In this document: piece by piece, positions 8,365 through 17,137 of the stretch
How the letters are laid out: each line of letters starts with the position of its first letter
Position numbering within the stretch: the stretch's first letter is position 1
Source of the DNA: Erysipelotrichaceae bacterium
GTDB lineage: Bacteria > Bacillota_I > Bacilli_A > Erysipelotrichales > Erysipelotrichaceae
Direction of reading: 5' to 3'
Assembly: GCA_022767445.1 (NCBI GenBank)
Contig: JALENJ010000013.1
Span: 1-64,000, forward strand
DNA length: 64,000 nucleotides
Program-made: the position numbers and the translations under genes
Notes under the pieces: generated by a model
What the model saw: the letters and a program-made list of their open reading frames with translations, nothing else
Database searches by the model: none
Told to the model about the DNA's origin: nothing

Positions 8365-10173
8365 CTACTCGCTTTGTTGTGATTGCATGTCATAGATACG
8401 ACGATAAATACCATTCTGTTTTAACAGTTCTTCGTGTGTACCTTCTTCCGCAATTCTTCCTTTATCTAAAACAATAATGTGATTCGCAGCCATCAATGTT
8501 GTAATACGATGTGAAATCAAGATGACAGTTGAATCACCACTATTTTCTTTTAAACCACTACGAATCTTGGCATCTGTTTCTGCATCGACAGCAGATAGAG
8601 AATCATCAAATACCATGATTGGTGGTTTACGAATTAACATCTGAGCAATCGCAGCACGTTGTTTTTGTCCACCAGATAAAGTCACACCACGCTCACCAAC
8701 AAATGTTTCATATCCATCATTGAAATGTTCAATCGCTTCATCCAATGATGCAATACGTGAAGCTGCTTTGATCTCTGATAAATCGGCTGTTTGATGTGCA
8801 ATCTTAATATTCTCTGATAGAGAACGCGAGAATAAATATGGCTCTTGTAATACCATACCAATATTCGAGCGAACCCACTCTGCCTTCATATCACGGATAT
8901 CCACACCACCGATTGTGATCTGTCCATCATCTGGTGGTAATTGATAGAGTCTATCCAACAGATACATCAATGTAGACTTGCCAGAACCAGTACCACCTAG
9001 AATACCAAATGTTGTACCTGCTTTTACTTTAAAGGAAATATCATGTAATACCTCAGCACTACCATTCTCATACTGATAGGATACATTCTTAAACTCAATA
9101 TCCTCTCTAAGACTTGGTGTTAAAGCATTTGGTTTATCCTCTTCCAATTGTGCATTCATGATATAGCGCAAACGATCAATCGAGATACCAGCACGAGACA
9201 TATTCGCTACAACTCTACCGAGTGAGCGAACAGGCCATGTCAACATTGCATTATATGAAACAAACGCAATGTAATTACCAGCTGTCATATCACCACTAAC
9301 AGTTAGTACTGCACCATAGGCTACAACCGTTAAAATCTGTGCATTGGATAAGATATCATTGGACATCCAGAAGAAAGACATCAACTGCATCAAACGTGTC
9401 CACATATTTGTATAGTGCTTATTCTGCTTTTCAAAACGATCACGTTCATACACTTCACGACCAAATGCACGTACTACACGCACACCGGTTAAATTCTCTT
9501 GGGCGATAGAAGACAGTTTACCCTCTTCCTCATCTGCCACTTCAAAGGCATCTCCAATCTTGCCATGAAAAAATAAACTATAGATAACCAAGACTGGAAT
9601 AAAGATTGCAGAAGCAAGCGCTAAACGTACATGTATTGTAAACATAAAGAACAATACAAGCACAATCAAGATCACAACACGAACCAATTGAATTAACTGT
9701 TCAGATAAGAACACCTTGATTGTCTCAACATCTGAAGTACATCTTTGGATAATATCACCAGTATGATTTTCACTATGCCACTTAAAAGGCAAATGCATAA
9801 TATGTGTAAACAAATCATCACGGGCAGTCTTAACAAGCTTCTCAGCTCCCATCGCATTGAATAGATTGAAATTGAAACGACAGATTACCGATAATAGGGC
9901 AACAATCATAACAGCAATCGCAATCACCCAAATGTGATGGCGTAAGAAAGATACACCACCAATTCCATCCACAAAACGATTCACTGCAGTCGGTAACTCA
10001 CTTACCTTAGAACCGATGACAGTATCAACTGTATAGGCAATAATTTTAGGATTGATTAAATCCAACAGTGAAACCAGTGTCGCAAAGAGGATAGAGAAGA
10101 CAAAATATCTTTTCGAACCTCGCAAAAAGTGCATTAACAAACCTGATTTCGTCGGAAAATTCTCCTTCGACAT
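8365..10173 (-). CDS. ABC exporter half-transporter, subunit with degenerate Walker B
   Basis: This 602-residue half-transporter has an N-terminal six-helix domain and an ATPase domain with Walker A GGTGSGKST (about 396), signature LSGGQKQ (about 498) and Walker B IMVFDDSLSAVD (about 524). Asp replaces the catalytic Glu in Walker B. Its consensus signature therefore completes the active ATP site with the partner's Walker motifs, and its own Walker B sits in the inactive site, as in LmrC/BmrC-type subunits. GGAGGGGGAG precedes the ATG at 10173. It is the first gene of the two-gene operon. Confidence 0.9.
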   Translation of the reverse strand: MSKENFPTKSGLLMHFLRGSKRYFVFSILFATLVSLLDLINPKIIAYTVDTVIGSKVSELPTAVNRFVDGIGGVSFLRHHIWVIAIAVMIVALLSVICRFNFNLFNAMGAEKLVKTARDDLFTHIMHLPFKWHSENHTGDIIQRCTSDVETIKVFLSEQLIQLVRVVILIVLVLFFMFTIHVRLALASAIFIPVLVIYSLFFHGKIGDAFEVADEEEGKLSSIAQENLTGVRVVRAFGREVYERDRFEKQNKHYTNMWTRLMQLMSFFWMSNDILSNAQILTVVAYGAVLTVSGDMTAGNYIAFVSYNAMLTWPVRSLGRVVANMSRAGISIDRLRYIMNAQLEEDKPNALTPSLREDIEFKNVSYQYENGSAEVLHDISFKVKAGTTFGILGGTGSGKSTLMYLLDRLYQLPPDDGQITIGGVDIRDMKAEWVRSNIGMVLQEPYLFSRSLSENIKIAHQTADLSEIKAASRIASLDEAIEHFNDGYETFVGERGVTLSGGQKQRAAIAQMLIRKPPIMVFDDSLSAVDAETDAKIRSGLKENSGDSTVILISHRITTLMAANHIIVLDKGRIAEEGTHEELLKQNGIYRRIYDMQSQQSE

Positions 10174-10247
10174 ATACTCTCCCCCTCCAACTTTTATTGT
10201 AAAATCATATCAAATTAACCTTCAAAATAAAAGGAATACTTACGCTA

Positions 10248-12905
10248 TCATGAAACAAGAATTGAGCCACCAATAAACTCACGAATAATCGAGTTATTTA
10301 GGATACAATCATCATTTTCTATCGATGAAAAACAAGCTAGGAATTGTAACATTCTTTGGGCTTCCGCATACTCCGCTTCTTCAACAGATATCTGCTCTAG
10401 TAATGAACTTGCATACTTCTTTAATACCGCAAGTTCATACACACATTGACTGTTGAAAAATACATCTGCTTGTTGGTTGTATGGAAAAATATACTTCTCT
10501 TCACCTTGGCGAACAGATGCCCATGAAGAGATTGTCTTATCTGCACTAATACCACGTGTTCTATGATCACGCACTAATCTTCTTAACATGCGGGCATCTG
10601 TTGTAGGAATACGATGATATCCATCTAGGTTAATCTGTGTTAGTGGACTGATGTAGATCTTAAACTTCTCTTCTTCCGCGATATCTTCTGTTAGTTTTGG
10701 ATTGAGTCCATGAATACCCTCAATCACAATTGGTTGATTTGGCTCAATTGAAGTAATCCGTTTACCAAAGATCTTCTTTCCGTTGATAAAGTCAAACTCT
10801 GGAATATCTACTTTCTGTTGATGTAACAGTGCATTCATCTGACTTTGAAACAGTTGTAGATCAAGTGCATCCAATGATTCAAAGTCATATTTCCCGTTTT
10901 CATCAGGAACCATTGTATCTCTATCGACAAAGTAATCATCTGTACCTAGATATAATGGATTTAACCCAATCACTCTCAGTTGGATACATAATCTTTTCGC
11001 AAAGGATGTCTTTCCCGAGGAAGATGGTCCAGCAATCAAGATAATTCTCTTTTTAGATGTATGTATTTCCTCGGCAATTTGAGCAATCTTCTTTTCATGT
11101 AGAGCTTCACTCAACATGATTAAATCCTTTTCTTGATGCGTTTCTATCATATGATTTAAATCAGATGCGTAACTGACTTTTAATAGCTTCTCCCATTGTG
11201 TCTCCTCTGAAAAGGCATCGTACAATAACTTCTGTTCTTCGTATGCAGGAATCTGATCAGGCATGCTTGGATGTGGGAATCTCAATAACAATCCATTCCG
11301 ATAGCGACGCACTTCAAAATGCATTAACATTCCACTTGCCGGTAACACATGCACGAATGATAACATTATTTCATCATCCAAGCATGTCATAAATACCTGT
11401 TTTAAATCCTGTGTACTCTCTAGTAGTGCAATACTTTTTGTATCATTCTTTTCTTTCAAGATATGCATGGCTTCATCTGTATCTACTAATCTTTCTTGTA
11501 TTGGCATATCTTGACTTACGATCTTTTGCATACGAGTTTGAATTTGTTGAGCTAACTCATCACTGACATTACCTGTATGTACAATCGTAAATAAACCCTT
11601 AGACAGGGAATTCTCGATGGTTACAGAAACCTGCTTACCCAATACATCGTGAATTGCCTTGACATACAATAAAGTCAAACTCGATTGATAACAAGTATTC
11701 CCATAACTACCACGAATATCCTGTAGTTCAACAACATCACCATCATGCACAGTATCCATCATTGATACAGGCTTATGATTTACAATAGCCGCATAGATAG
11801 AATACTCACACTTGCATGCATGTATCACATCCAGGATACTGGCATGACGAGATACTTTCATACTATTTTGTTTATCATCACAGATTACAGTGATGGATAC
11901 ATCTCTTTGATTTAACTGACGTACAGCATCCATTTCAACAGTTGTGATATGACAATATCCATCCGGATGCTTATCAAGATAATCCTGATGATACTCCTCG
12001 GCTGTATAGAAATTCTTCAAAGGCTCTAACTCCACAAAGAAGCGATCATACTTTGCCTTCTCACTATCATATACACTCTGTATATGTGGTAAATCCTGTT
12101 GGTCTACATAGTAAATACCTGTTTGGTATTGGGTACCAAAATCATTTCCCTGACGGTTGCGTTGGCGTGGGTCGATACATAAGAAGAAAGCCTGTAGGAT
12201 TGTCTTTAAAGATACTTCCTGTGGTTGATAAACAACCTTGACTGCTTCCTTATACCCAGTTTCATTCCTGCATACTTCTTCATATGTAGGATTGTCTGTC
12301 ATACCATTCGCATATCCTGTTGTCGTCTGTAGTACACCATCTAGTGCCTTAAAGACCTTCTCCACACCCCAGAAACATCCACCAGCTAGTACGATTGTCT
12401 TTTGCGTGGTATCGATTGTCTCTTGTCGGAGTTGTTTTGGATGATACTCATACTGATAGGTATGATCATCACTTCCAACTTTTTCATATCCATTGTGTTC
12501 TAATACACGAATCGAATACTGATTCTGTTTACTAGCACTGGCATGTATGCATGTGATGTCATAGTCCTCTACTAGCTTATGTGTCAAAAGATAGATTGCA
12601 TTTTTCGCATAGGTTTGATGACGATGTTTCTCTATCACCATATATCCCAGTGATATTGCATGATCTTCAATATCATAGATTTCTATCATGCCCTTGAGTT
12701 CTTCATCGCTTTTTCCGAAGATACCAACAATAACCTCATCCTTCTCATTGTAAGAGCGATGATAATTCTGTACTGTTTTCTCTGCCTGTCTTTGTGTTAA
12801 ACACTGTTCATATACTTCAGAAAGATAGATTGCGTCCTTCTGTTCTAGTCGTCTTAAGACGATAAAATCATTTTCATACGTAGGAAATTGTTCAAATAGA
12901 TTCAT
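10248..12905 (-). CDS. Three-part fusion: GNAT acetyltransferase, MsrA, nucleoside kinase
   Basis: One uninterrupted 885-codon frame carries three enzymes usually encoded apart. Residues about 14-150 are a RimJ/RimL-like GNAT domain (SLGYMVIEKHRHQTYAKNA is the acetyl-CoA loop). Residues about 170-325 are peptide-methionine (S)-S-oxide reductase with the GGCFWG motif and nucleophile Cys177. From about 335 follows the known ThrRS/TGS-like plus uridine-kinase architecture: a TGS-like segment (335-395), a ThrRS second-additional-like segment (400-495) and a P-loop kinase (IAGPSSSGKTSF at about 624-635). There is no stop or frameshift at either join. Residue Cys243 in the MsrA part might serve in recycling, but this is not certain. 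No msrB is nearby. The gene stands alone between terminators. Confidence 0.9.
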   Translation of the reverse strand: MNLFEQFPTYENDFIVLRRLEQKDAIYLSEVYEQCLTQRQAEKTVQNYHRSYNEKDEVIVGIFGKSDEELKGMIEIYDIEDHAISLGYMVIEKHRHQTYAKNAIYLLTHKLVEDYDITCIHASASKQNQYSIRVLEHNGYEKVGSDDHTYQYEYHPKQLRQETIDTTQKTIVLAGGCFWGVEKVFKALDGVLQTTTGYANGMTDNPTYEEVCRNETGYKEAVKVVYQPQEVSLKTILQAFFLCIDPRQRNRQGNDFGTQYQTGIYYVDQQDLPHIQSVYDSEKAKYDRFFVELEPLKNFYTAEEYHQDYLDKHPDGYCHITTVEMDAVRQLNQRDVSITVICDDKQNSMKVSRHASILDVIHACKCEYSIYAAIVNHKPVSMMDTVHDGDVVELQDIRGSYGNTCYQSSLTLLYVKAIHDVLGKQVSVTIENSLSKGLFTIVHTGNVSDELAQQIQTRMQKIVSQDMPIQERLVDTDEAMHILKEKNDTKSIALLESTQDLKQVFMTCLDDEIMLSFVHVLPASGMLMHFEVRRYRNGLLLRFPHPSMPDQIPAYEEQKLLYDAFSEETQWEKLLKVSYASDLNHMIETHQEKDLIMLSEALHEKKIAQIAEEIHTSKKRIILIAGPSSSGKTSFAKRLCIQLRVIGLNPLYLGTDDYFVDRDTMVPDENGKYDFESLDALDLQLFQSQMNALLHQQKVDIPEFDFINGKKIFGKRITSIEPNQPIVIEGIHGLNPKLTEDIAEEEKFKIYISPLTQINLDGYHRIPTTDARMLRRLVRDHRTRGISADKTISSWASVRQGEEKYIFPYNQQADVFFNSQCVYELAVLKKYASSLLEQISVEEAEYAEAQRMLQFLACFSSIENDDCILNNSIIREFIGGSILVS

Positions 12906-12953
12906 CTTAAAAACCTCATTTCATTACTGCTATTATACAGCTGTTAAGTCGAT

Positions 12954-12985
12954 ATAAAAATGGATATGATTGTGAATCATATCCA
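12954..12985 (-). terminator. Terminator after the DUF1801 gene
   Basis: TGGATATGATT (12961-12971) pairs perfectly with AATCATATCCA (12975-12985) around a 3-base loop. On the minus strand it is followed by five T residues (complement of 12956-12960). Confidence 0.9.
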
Positions 12986-13330
12986 TCATTGGTTGTTGAA
13001 TTCATAAGCTTTCTGAATGATTTCTTTGATGAAATCATATGAAATTTCCTTGTTGTAGGGAAACTGTATCGCTCCCTTACTAAATTTTAGTTTCATTTCT
13101 TTTAATCTCGGCGAGAAATATTCTACTGTTTCAGCTCCAGGATAGATACCTAGATGATTTTTAGCTGGCGCAAAATGTATAATATTGTGCTTTGTCTTAT
13201 AGGTAGGCATACCCCAGGATAATACTTCCTGGACATCTGGCAATGTCTTTAATATCAATGTACGCACAGTATTCAGGACTTCTTGTATCTGTGGTGATTT
13301 CTCTTGGATATATGTATCAATTTCATTCAT
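12986..13330 (-). CDS. DUF1801 (YdhG-like) protein
   Basis: A 115-residue protein with the DUF1801 pattern: an N-terminal helix (YIQEKSPQIQEVLNTVRTLI), LPDVQEVLSWGMPTYK, FAPAKNHLGIYP and a C-terminal LKFSKGAIQFPYNKEI block. The family is a small alpha/beta fold of unknown biochemical role, often linked by homology to stress proteins. The ATG at 13330 is preferred because GGAG sits seven bases upstream; an in-frame ATG at 13354 has no such site. It lies downstream of the metal transporter genes in the same direction, 23 bases after the last one, and may be read through from that operon. Confidence 0.85.
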   Translation of the reverse strand: MNEIDTYIQEKSPQIQEVLNTVRTLILKTLPDVQEVLSWGMPTYKTKHNIIHFAPAKNHLGIYPGAETVEYFSPRLKEMKLKFSKGAIQFPYNKEISYDFIKEIIQKAYEFNNQ

Positions 13331-13353
13331 AAAGTTCTCCGTTATGAGAACCA

Positions 13354-14457
13354 TTATACATGAATATCAGAAATTGTATTGTTTTGAAACAAGTTTACCC
13401 TTACATACTGCAAACCTTTGGAAGTCAGTTGATACAGTTGTTTCTCGTTATTGGTTGTAATGTATCCACGTTGGATGAGTCTTTGGATACGCATATCTGT
13501 ATCTTTCATTGACCAATTTAAATGATTGTAGATGGTTTGATAGCCAAGCTCAATTGCATTTCCATCATGTCGAAACAGATGAACCATCAACAGATCTTCG
13601 CAGAACTTTTCACGGGTGATAAATGATTTCCCCCATTGGCGAAGAATTCCATTGCGATGAAAGACAATCCCTAATATAACAACCACCATACCAGCTACAC
13701 TGCACATACCTGATACCGATACATTCCACAACATCGCAAAATGGAATCCCAACCAAGAGTTTAATATCGCAAATAATACGGCAAATACAATCGTTATCTT
13801 TAGGTCTCTGGTGATCATGCATGCGGCTGCTGCAGGTGCCACAAAGTATGAAATCACTAAGATTCCACCTGCACTATTAAACGCAAGTACACAAGTAAAT
13901 GAAACCAGTGTCATAAAGATACGATAGAGCACTTTGGCATTGATACCAATTAACTCTGCATATTCTTCATCAAAAGTAGAAATCTTCAGCTTTGTATAGT
14001 TGATAATCACAAATACCAAATTCACCAACAACATCACCAACATGCCTAGCAACGCCTTTGGTATGCCAAACTGTCGAATAAAAGGCGTAAACAAAGGATT
14101 ACCCATCAACACCACTTCAACATCCAAATGCGTATTTCTAAACAGTTTCGTAATCAATAGTACCGCTACGGAAAAGAATATCGGAAACACAATTCCTAAG
14201 GCATCATCTCTTTTTACTAGCTTTCTTGCGGATATCTCCTCTACTGCATATACCGTAAAGACACCGAATAACGCAGCACCTATCACCAACCATATGGAAT
14301 CTAAATCTCTAACAAAAAAGAAAGCTAGTACAATCCCAAGTAATACAGAATGCGATAGAGCATCCGCCGTCATGGATAACTTACGCAACACCAATATCGG
14401 TCCCAATACGGCGCAAGCAACCGCTGTTAAAATCAATGTCAACAATACCTCTAACAT
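13354..14457 (-). CDS. Metal ABC transporter permease with C-terminal winged-helix domain
   Basis: About 367 residues. The first 280 form an ABC-3 (ZnuB/TroC/TroD) permease with eight or so membrane helices and the LSMTADALSHSVLLGI motif that contacts the ATPase. The remaining 85 or so residues are soluble and resemble a winged helix (WSMKDTDMRIQRLIQRGYI, then LYQLTSKGLQYV), like the DNA-binding part of DtxR/MarR-type regulators. The ATG at 14457 overlaps the stop of the preceding permease gene by seven bases and has GGAAGTG upstream; longer frames only read back into that gene. It is the last of four transporter genes. Whether the tail binds DNA, metal or protein is unknown. Confidence 0.88.
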   Translation of the reverse strand: MLEVLLTLILTAVACAVLGPILVLRKLSMTADALSHSVLLGIVLAFFFVRDLDSIWLVIGAALFGVFTVYAVEEISARKLVKRDDALGIVFPIFFSVAVLLITKLFRNTHLDVEVVLMGNPLFTPFIRQFGIPKALLGMLVMLLVNLVFVIINYTKLKISTFDEEYAELIGINAKVLYRIFMTLVSFTCVLAFNSAGGILVISYFVAPAAAACMITRDLKITIVFAVLFAILNSWLGFHFAMLWNVSVSGMCSVAGMVVVILGIVFHRNGILRQWGKSFITREKFCEDLLMVHLFRHDGNAIELGYQTIYNHLNWSMKDTDMRIQRLIQRGYITTNNEKQLYQLTSKGLQYVRVNLFQNNTISDIHV

Positions 14458-15329
14458 GATTTCACTTCCTTTTGTTTGTGCTTGGTTGACATTAACCCAT
14501 ATCTGCCAAATACCATGGATAATATTGTGATGATACCCATGCATACAATCATCATTGGACCTGTCGCAATTCCGCTGATGGCGGTAGATAAATATGTCCC
14601 CACAAAACTAGATACACCAGCCACTAGACTTGCGATGATAAGAACATGCTTTAAGTTACGTGAATGTTGATTTGCACAAATACATGGCAATATCAAAAAT
14701 GAAGATATCAATATCGCACCAACACACTTTAAACCAACAACGATAAACATAATCATCAACACCAATAACACGGTATTGGTGATCATTGGCGATACGCCAA
14801 TGAATCTGCCATACTGTTCATCAAACACACTGACAACCAATTCCTTATAGAACATGATGAGTAATATCATTGCGATAAGTGCACATATGGCAATGATCAT
14901 AATATCCTGTAGCTTGATAAAAGCAGCTGAACCAAAGATATAGTTCTTTAAACCAGCTTGAGATGCTTGCATGTAACTGGGATTGCCTTGTACGTAGCTT
15001 TTTAATACCATGCCTAGTCCAAAGAATCCCGTTAATACAATTGCTAGGGCCGCATCTAAGTCGATCACACTGTAGCGGTGTATCATCTGTATCGTTAGAT
15101 ATGCTAGAATCGCAAATACCTCAGCACCCAACGTCAATACGAGTGAATTTCTTGTGGCAAAAATCATAAAGGCAATCACAATCCCAGGATACGAGGCATG
15201 TCCGATTGCGTCTGCCATTAAGCTTTGTTGCTTATATACGTTAAAGCAACCAATGATTGCACTTGGTACAGCCAACAGGACTGTACCAATCGCCACAACC
15301 AAGAAATCATATGAGAATAGTATTTGCAT
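14451..15329 (-). CDS. Metal ABC transporter permease (ABC-3 family)
   Basis: A 292-residue integral membrane protein of the ZnuB/MntB/TroC family with about eight helices. The motif QSLMADAIGHASYPGIVIAF matches the conserved cytoplasmic loop that docks on the ATPase. It forms the channel with the second permease at 13354-14457. The ATG at 15329 was chosen because the family begins about there (MQILFSYDFLV); this start overlaps the end of the ATPase gene by 23 bases, which is compatible with coupled translation. Confidence 0.9.
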   Translation of the reverse strand: MQILFSYDFLVVAIGTVLLAVPSAIIGCFNVYKQQSLMADAIGHASYPGIVIAFMIFATRNSLVLTLGAEVFAILAYLTIQMIHRYSVIDLDAALAIVLTGFFGLGMVLKSYVQGNPSYMQASQAGLKNYIFGSAAFIKLQDIMIIAICALIAMILLIMFYKELVVSVFDEQYGRFIGVSPMITNTVLLVLMIMFIVVGLKCVGAILISSFLILPCICANQHSRNLKHVLIIASLVAGVSSFVGTYLSTAISGIATGPMMIVCMGIITILSMVFGRYGLMSTKHKQKEVKSC

Positions 15330-16029
15330 TCTGATACGTCTTTTCGATATTCTCTTGCGTGAAAGCCTCACTAATTTCACCGCTTGCGATAACATACTTA
15401 TTGATTAGTACAACATGATTAAAATATTTCTTAAGTGTATGTAGATCATGATGTACACATACGATTGTCTTACCTGATGCCTGTAGTTGTTTGACTTTGT
15501 CCATGATGATAGCTTCACTGGTTTGATCCACTCCAGCAAGGGGTTCATCCATCACCAATAAATCCGCATCTTGACATAGTGCCCTGGCGATAAATACGCG
15601 TTGCTTTTGACCACCAGATAGCTCTGATATTTGGCGATGAGAATACTCTTCCATACCCATTTGACAAAGGGCATCATACGCAAGTTCCCTATCCTTTTTA
15701 TGCGGCCATTTTAGCCAACCAAGTTTTGCATATCTACCCATTAATACAACATCGATAACACGAATCGGAAAATCCCAATTGACTGCAGATACCTGTGGTA
15801 CATAGGCAATATTCTTACGTACATCGTTTAAAGGCTTTCCCTGAATTTTAACAACACCAGATAGTGGTTTGATAAAACCAAGGATACTTTTTAGTAACGT
15901 TGATTTGCCTGCACCATTTGGACCAACAATCGCAGTGATTGCGTTCTCTTGGATAGAGACATCCACATCCCACAATACAGGTTTTTCTCCATACGATACG
16001 GTTAAATCCTCCACATGTATATATTCCAT
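15307..16029 (-). CDS. Metal ABC transporter ATP-binding protein
   Basis: A 240-residue ATPase of the ZnuC/MntB/TroB type. Walker A is GPNGAGKST (about residue 37), the signature LSGGQKQR, Walker B LLVMDEPLAGVD, and the switch histidine lies in CVHHDLHTL. All catalytic residues are present. It energises uptake through the two permeases encoded downstream and receives metal from the lipoprotein encoded eight bases upstream. Confidence 0.93.
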   Translation of the reverse strand: MEYIHVEDLTVSYGEKPVLWDVDVSIQENAITAIVGPNGAGKSTLLKSILGFIKPLSGVVKIQGKPLNDVRKNIAYVPQVSAVNWDFPIRVIDVVLMGRYAKLGWLKWPHKKDRELAYDALCQMGMEEYSHRQISELSGGQKQRVFIARALCQDADLLVMDEPLAGVDQTSEAIIMDKVKQLQASGKTIVCVHHDLHTLKKYFNHVVLINKYVIASGEISEAFTQENIEKTYQNANTILI

Positions 16030-16037
16030 ACCATCAC

Positions 16038-16961
16038 CTACTTTAAATTCGATACAATTAAATCAATATTCATACGATACATCTCAATGTATGTATCTCC
16101 TGGCTGTCCCTTAGGAGCTAGTGAATCACTGAATAACTCTTGTCCTTGACCACTGACAACCTTGACATCAAAGCCCTTAGCTTTACAGGATTCTTTTAGT
16201 TTCTCCATGCGTGCAGGATCTGTGGTAGATTCCGCAAATATCGCCTTTACTTGATGTTCAACGATATACTCCGCCGTCTTTGCCATATCGCTATTCGACA
16301 GTTCCGCATCTGTACTAACACCCTGCGGAGCTTTTACAGTTATCTGATAACGGCGCGAAAAATAATTGAACGCATCATGCGGTGTAATTAGAATTCTTCG
16401 ATCCTCAGGAATCATCTCAAGCTGGCTTCGATTATATTCATCCAACTCATCCAACTGTGCTAAATAATTCTGTAAGTTACCTTCAATCTCATCCTTTAAT
16501 GCAGGTAACTTATCTTTTAAAGCCTGTGCCGCAACAGTCGAAGCCTGCTTATATAAATCAATATCAAACCAGAAATGAGGATCGACAATCATCTTGCCAT
16601 CTTCCTCCATACGCCCAACCTGACTTTCATCAAAGTCCTTGGCAACCGCAACGCCACCAACAGCTTCCAACATTTCACTCATCTTACCCTCAAAGTGAAG
16701 ACCATGGTATAAAACCAAATCCGCATTTTGTAATTTCGCACTATCTTCAGGCTTGGCTTCATATGTATGTGGATCTTCTCCTGCAGGGATAATCAATTGA
16801 GTATCCACTTGATCCCCAACTAGTACATCTACCATATCCTGTAAGAATGATGTTGTGACTACAACATTTAGTTTATCTGATGATGTAGTACTCTTGTTTG
16901 TACCAGGTGTACACGCACTCATCATCAGAGCAATGATAATCATACCTAATTTCTTAATCAT
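16038..16961 (-). CDS. TroA/ZnuA-like metal-binding lipoprotein
   Basis: This 307-residue solute-binding protein carries a lipobox (LMMSAC, Cys17) and the cluster A-I fold. Candidate metal ligands are His65 (EDPHTYE), His129 (VDPHFW), His195 (TPHDAFNYF) and Asp289 (PGDTY), the His-His-His-Asp set of TroA-type proteins. There is no His-rich loop of the ZnuA kind. Zinc and manganese are both possible. It is the first gene of the operon, and the promoter upstream carries two related palindromes at positions expected for metalloregulator repression. Confidence 0.92.
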   Translation of the reverse strand: MIKKLGMIIIALMMSACTPGTNKSTTSSDKLNVVVTTSFLQDMVDVLVGDQVDTQLIIPAGEDPHTYEAKPEDSAKLQNADLVLYHGLHFEGKMSEMLEAVGGVAVAKDFDESQVGRMEEDGKMIVDPHFWFDIDLYKQASTVAAQALKDKLPALKDEIEGNLQNYLAQLDELDEYNRSQLEMIPEDRRILITPHDAFNYFSRRYQITVKAPQGVSTDAELSNSDMAKTAEYIVEHQVKAIFAESTTDPARMEKLKESCKAKGFDVKVVSGQGQELFSDSLAPKGQPGDTYIEMYRMNIDLIVSNLK

Positions 16962-16973
16962 ATAGTTTCCTCC

Positions 16974-16997
16974 AAGTTAGTTTACATTAACTAACTT
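16974..16997. promoter_or_regulatory. Palindrome 1 of the metal operon (probable DtxR/MntR-type operator)
   Basis: The arms AAGTTAGTT (16974-16982) and AACTAACTT (16989-16997) are exact inverted copies around 6 bases. The site lies between the -10 element and the ribosome binding site of the TroA-like gene. The half-site GTTAGT/ACTAAC is shared with palindrome 2. The assignment to a DtxR-family regulator is inferred from the genes controlled. Confidence 0.75.
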
Positions 16998-17005
16998 ACA
17001 TTTAT

Positions 17006-17033
17006 AGGATAACAGATTATTGGTTAGTGTCAA
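17006..17033 (-). promoter_or_regulatory. Promoter of the metal transporter operon
   Basis: On the minus strand TTGACA (complement of 17028-17033) and TATCCT (complement of 17006-17011) are 16 bases apart. The -35 lies inside palindrome 2, so a bound repressor would block polymerase. Confidence 0.75.
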
Positions 17034-17038
17034 CTAAC
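17023..17038. promoter_or_regulatory. Palindrome 2 of the metal operon, over the -35 element
   Basis: GTTAGTGTCAACTAAC has the half-sites GTTAGT and ACTAAC, as in palindrome 1, but with a shorter centre. It covers TTGACA. Confidence 0.7.
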
Positions 17039-17063
17039 TCGGCATAAATTTATACATGAAAAT

Positions 17064-17114
17064 AAAAGGATGACTCATCCAAGTACAAGCTATGTACTCA
17101 ATAGTCATCCTTTT
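17064..17114 (-). terminator. Terminator after tex
   Basis: AAAAGGATGACT (17064-17075) pairs perfectly with AGTCATCCTTTT (17103-17114), with an extra inner stem AGTAC/GTACT. A- and T-runs on both sides make it usable in either direction. Confidence 0.85.
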
Positions 17115-17137
17115 ATCTGTTATTTATGTATTGTTAC

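Noticed and set aside
14458-14544. Longer N-terminus for the second metal permease
   Set aside because: It reads back into the preceding permease gene and adds non-family residues; ATG 14457 has a good ribosome binding site.
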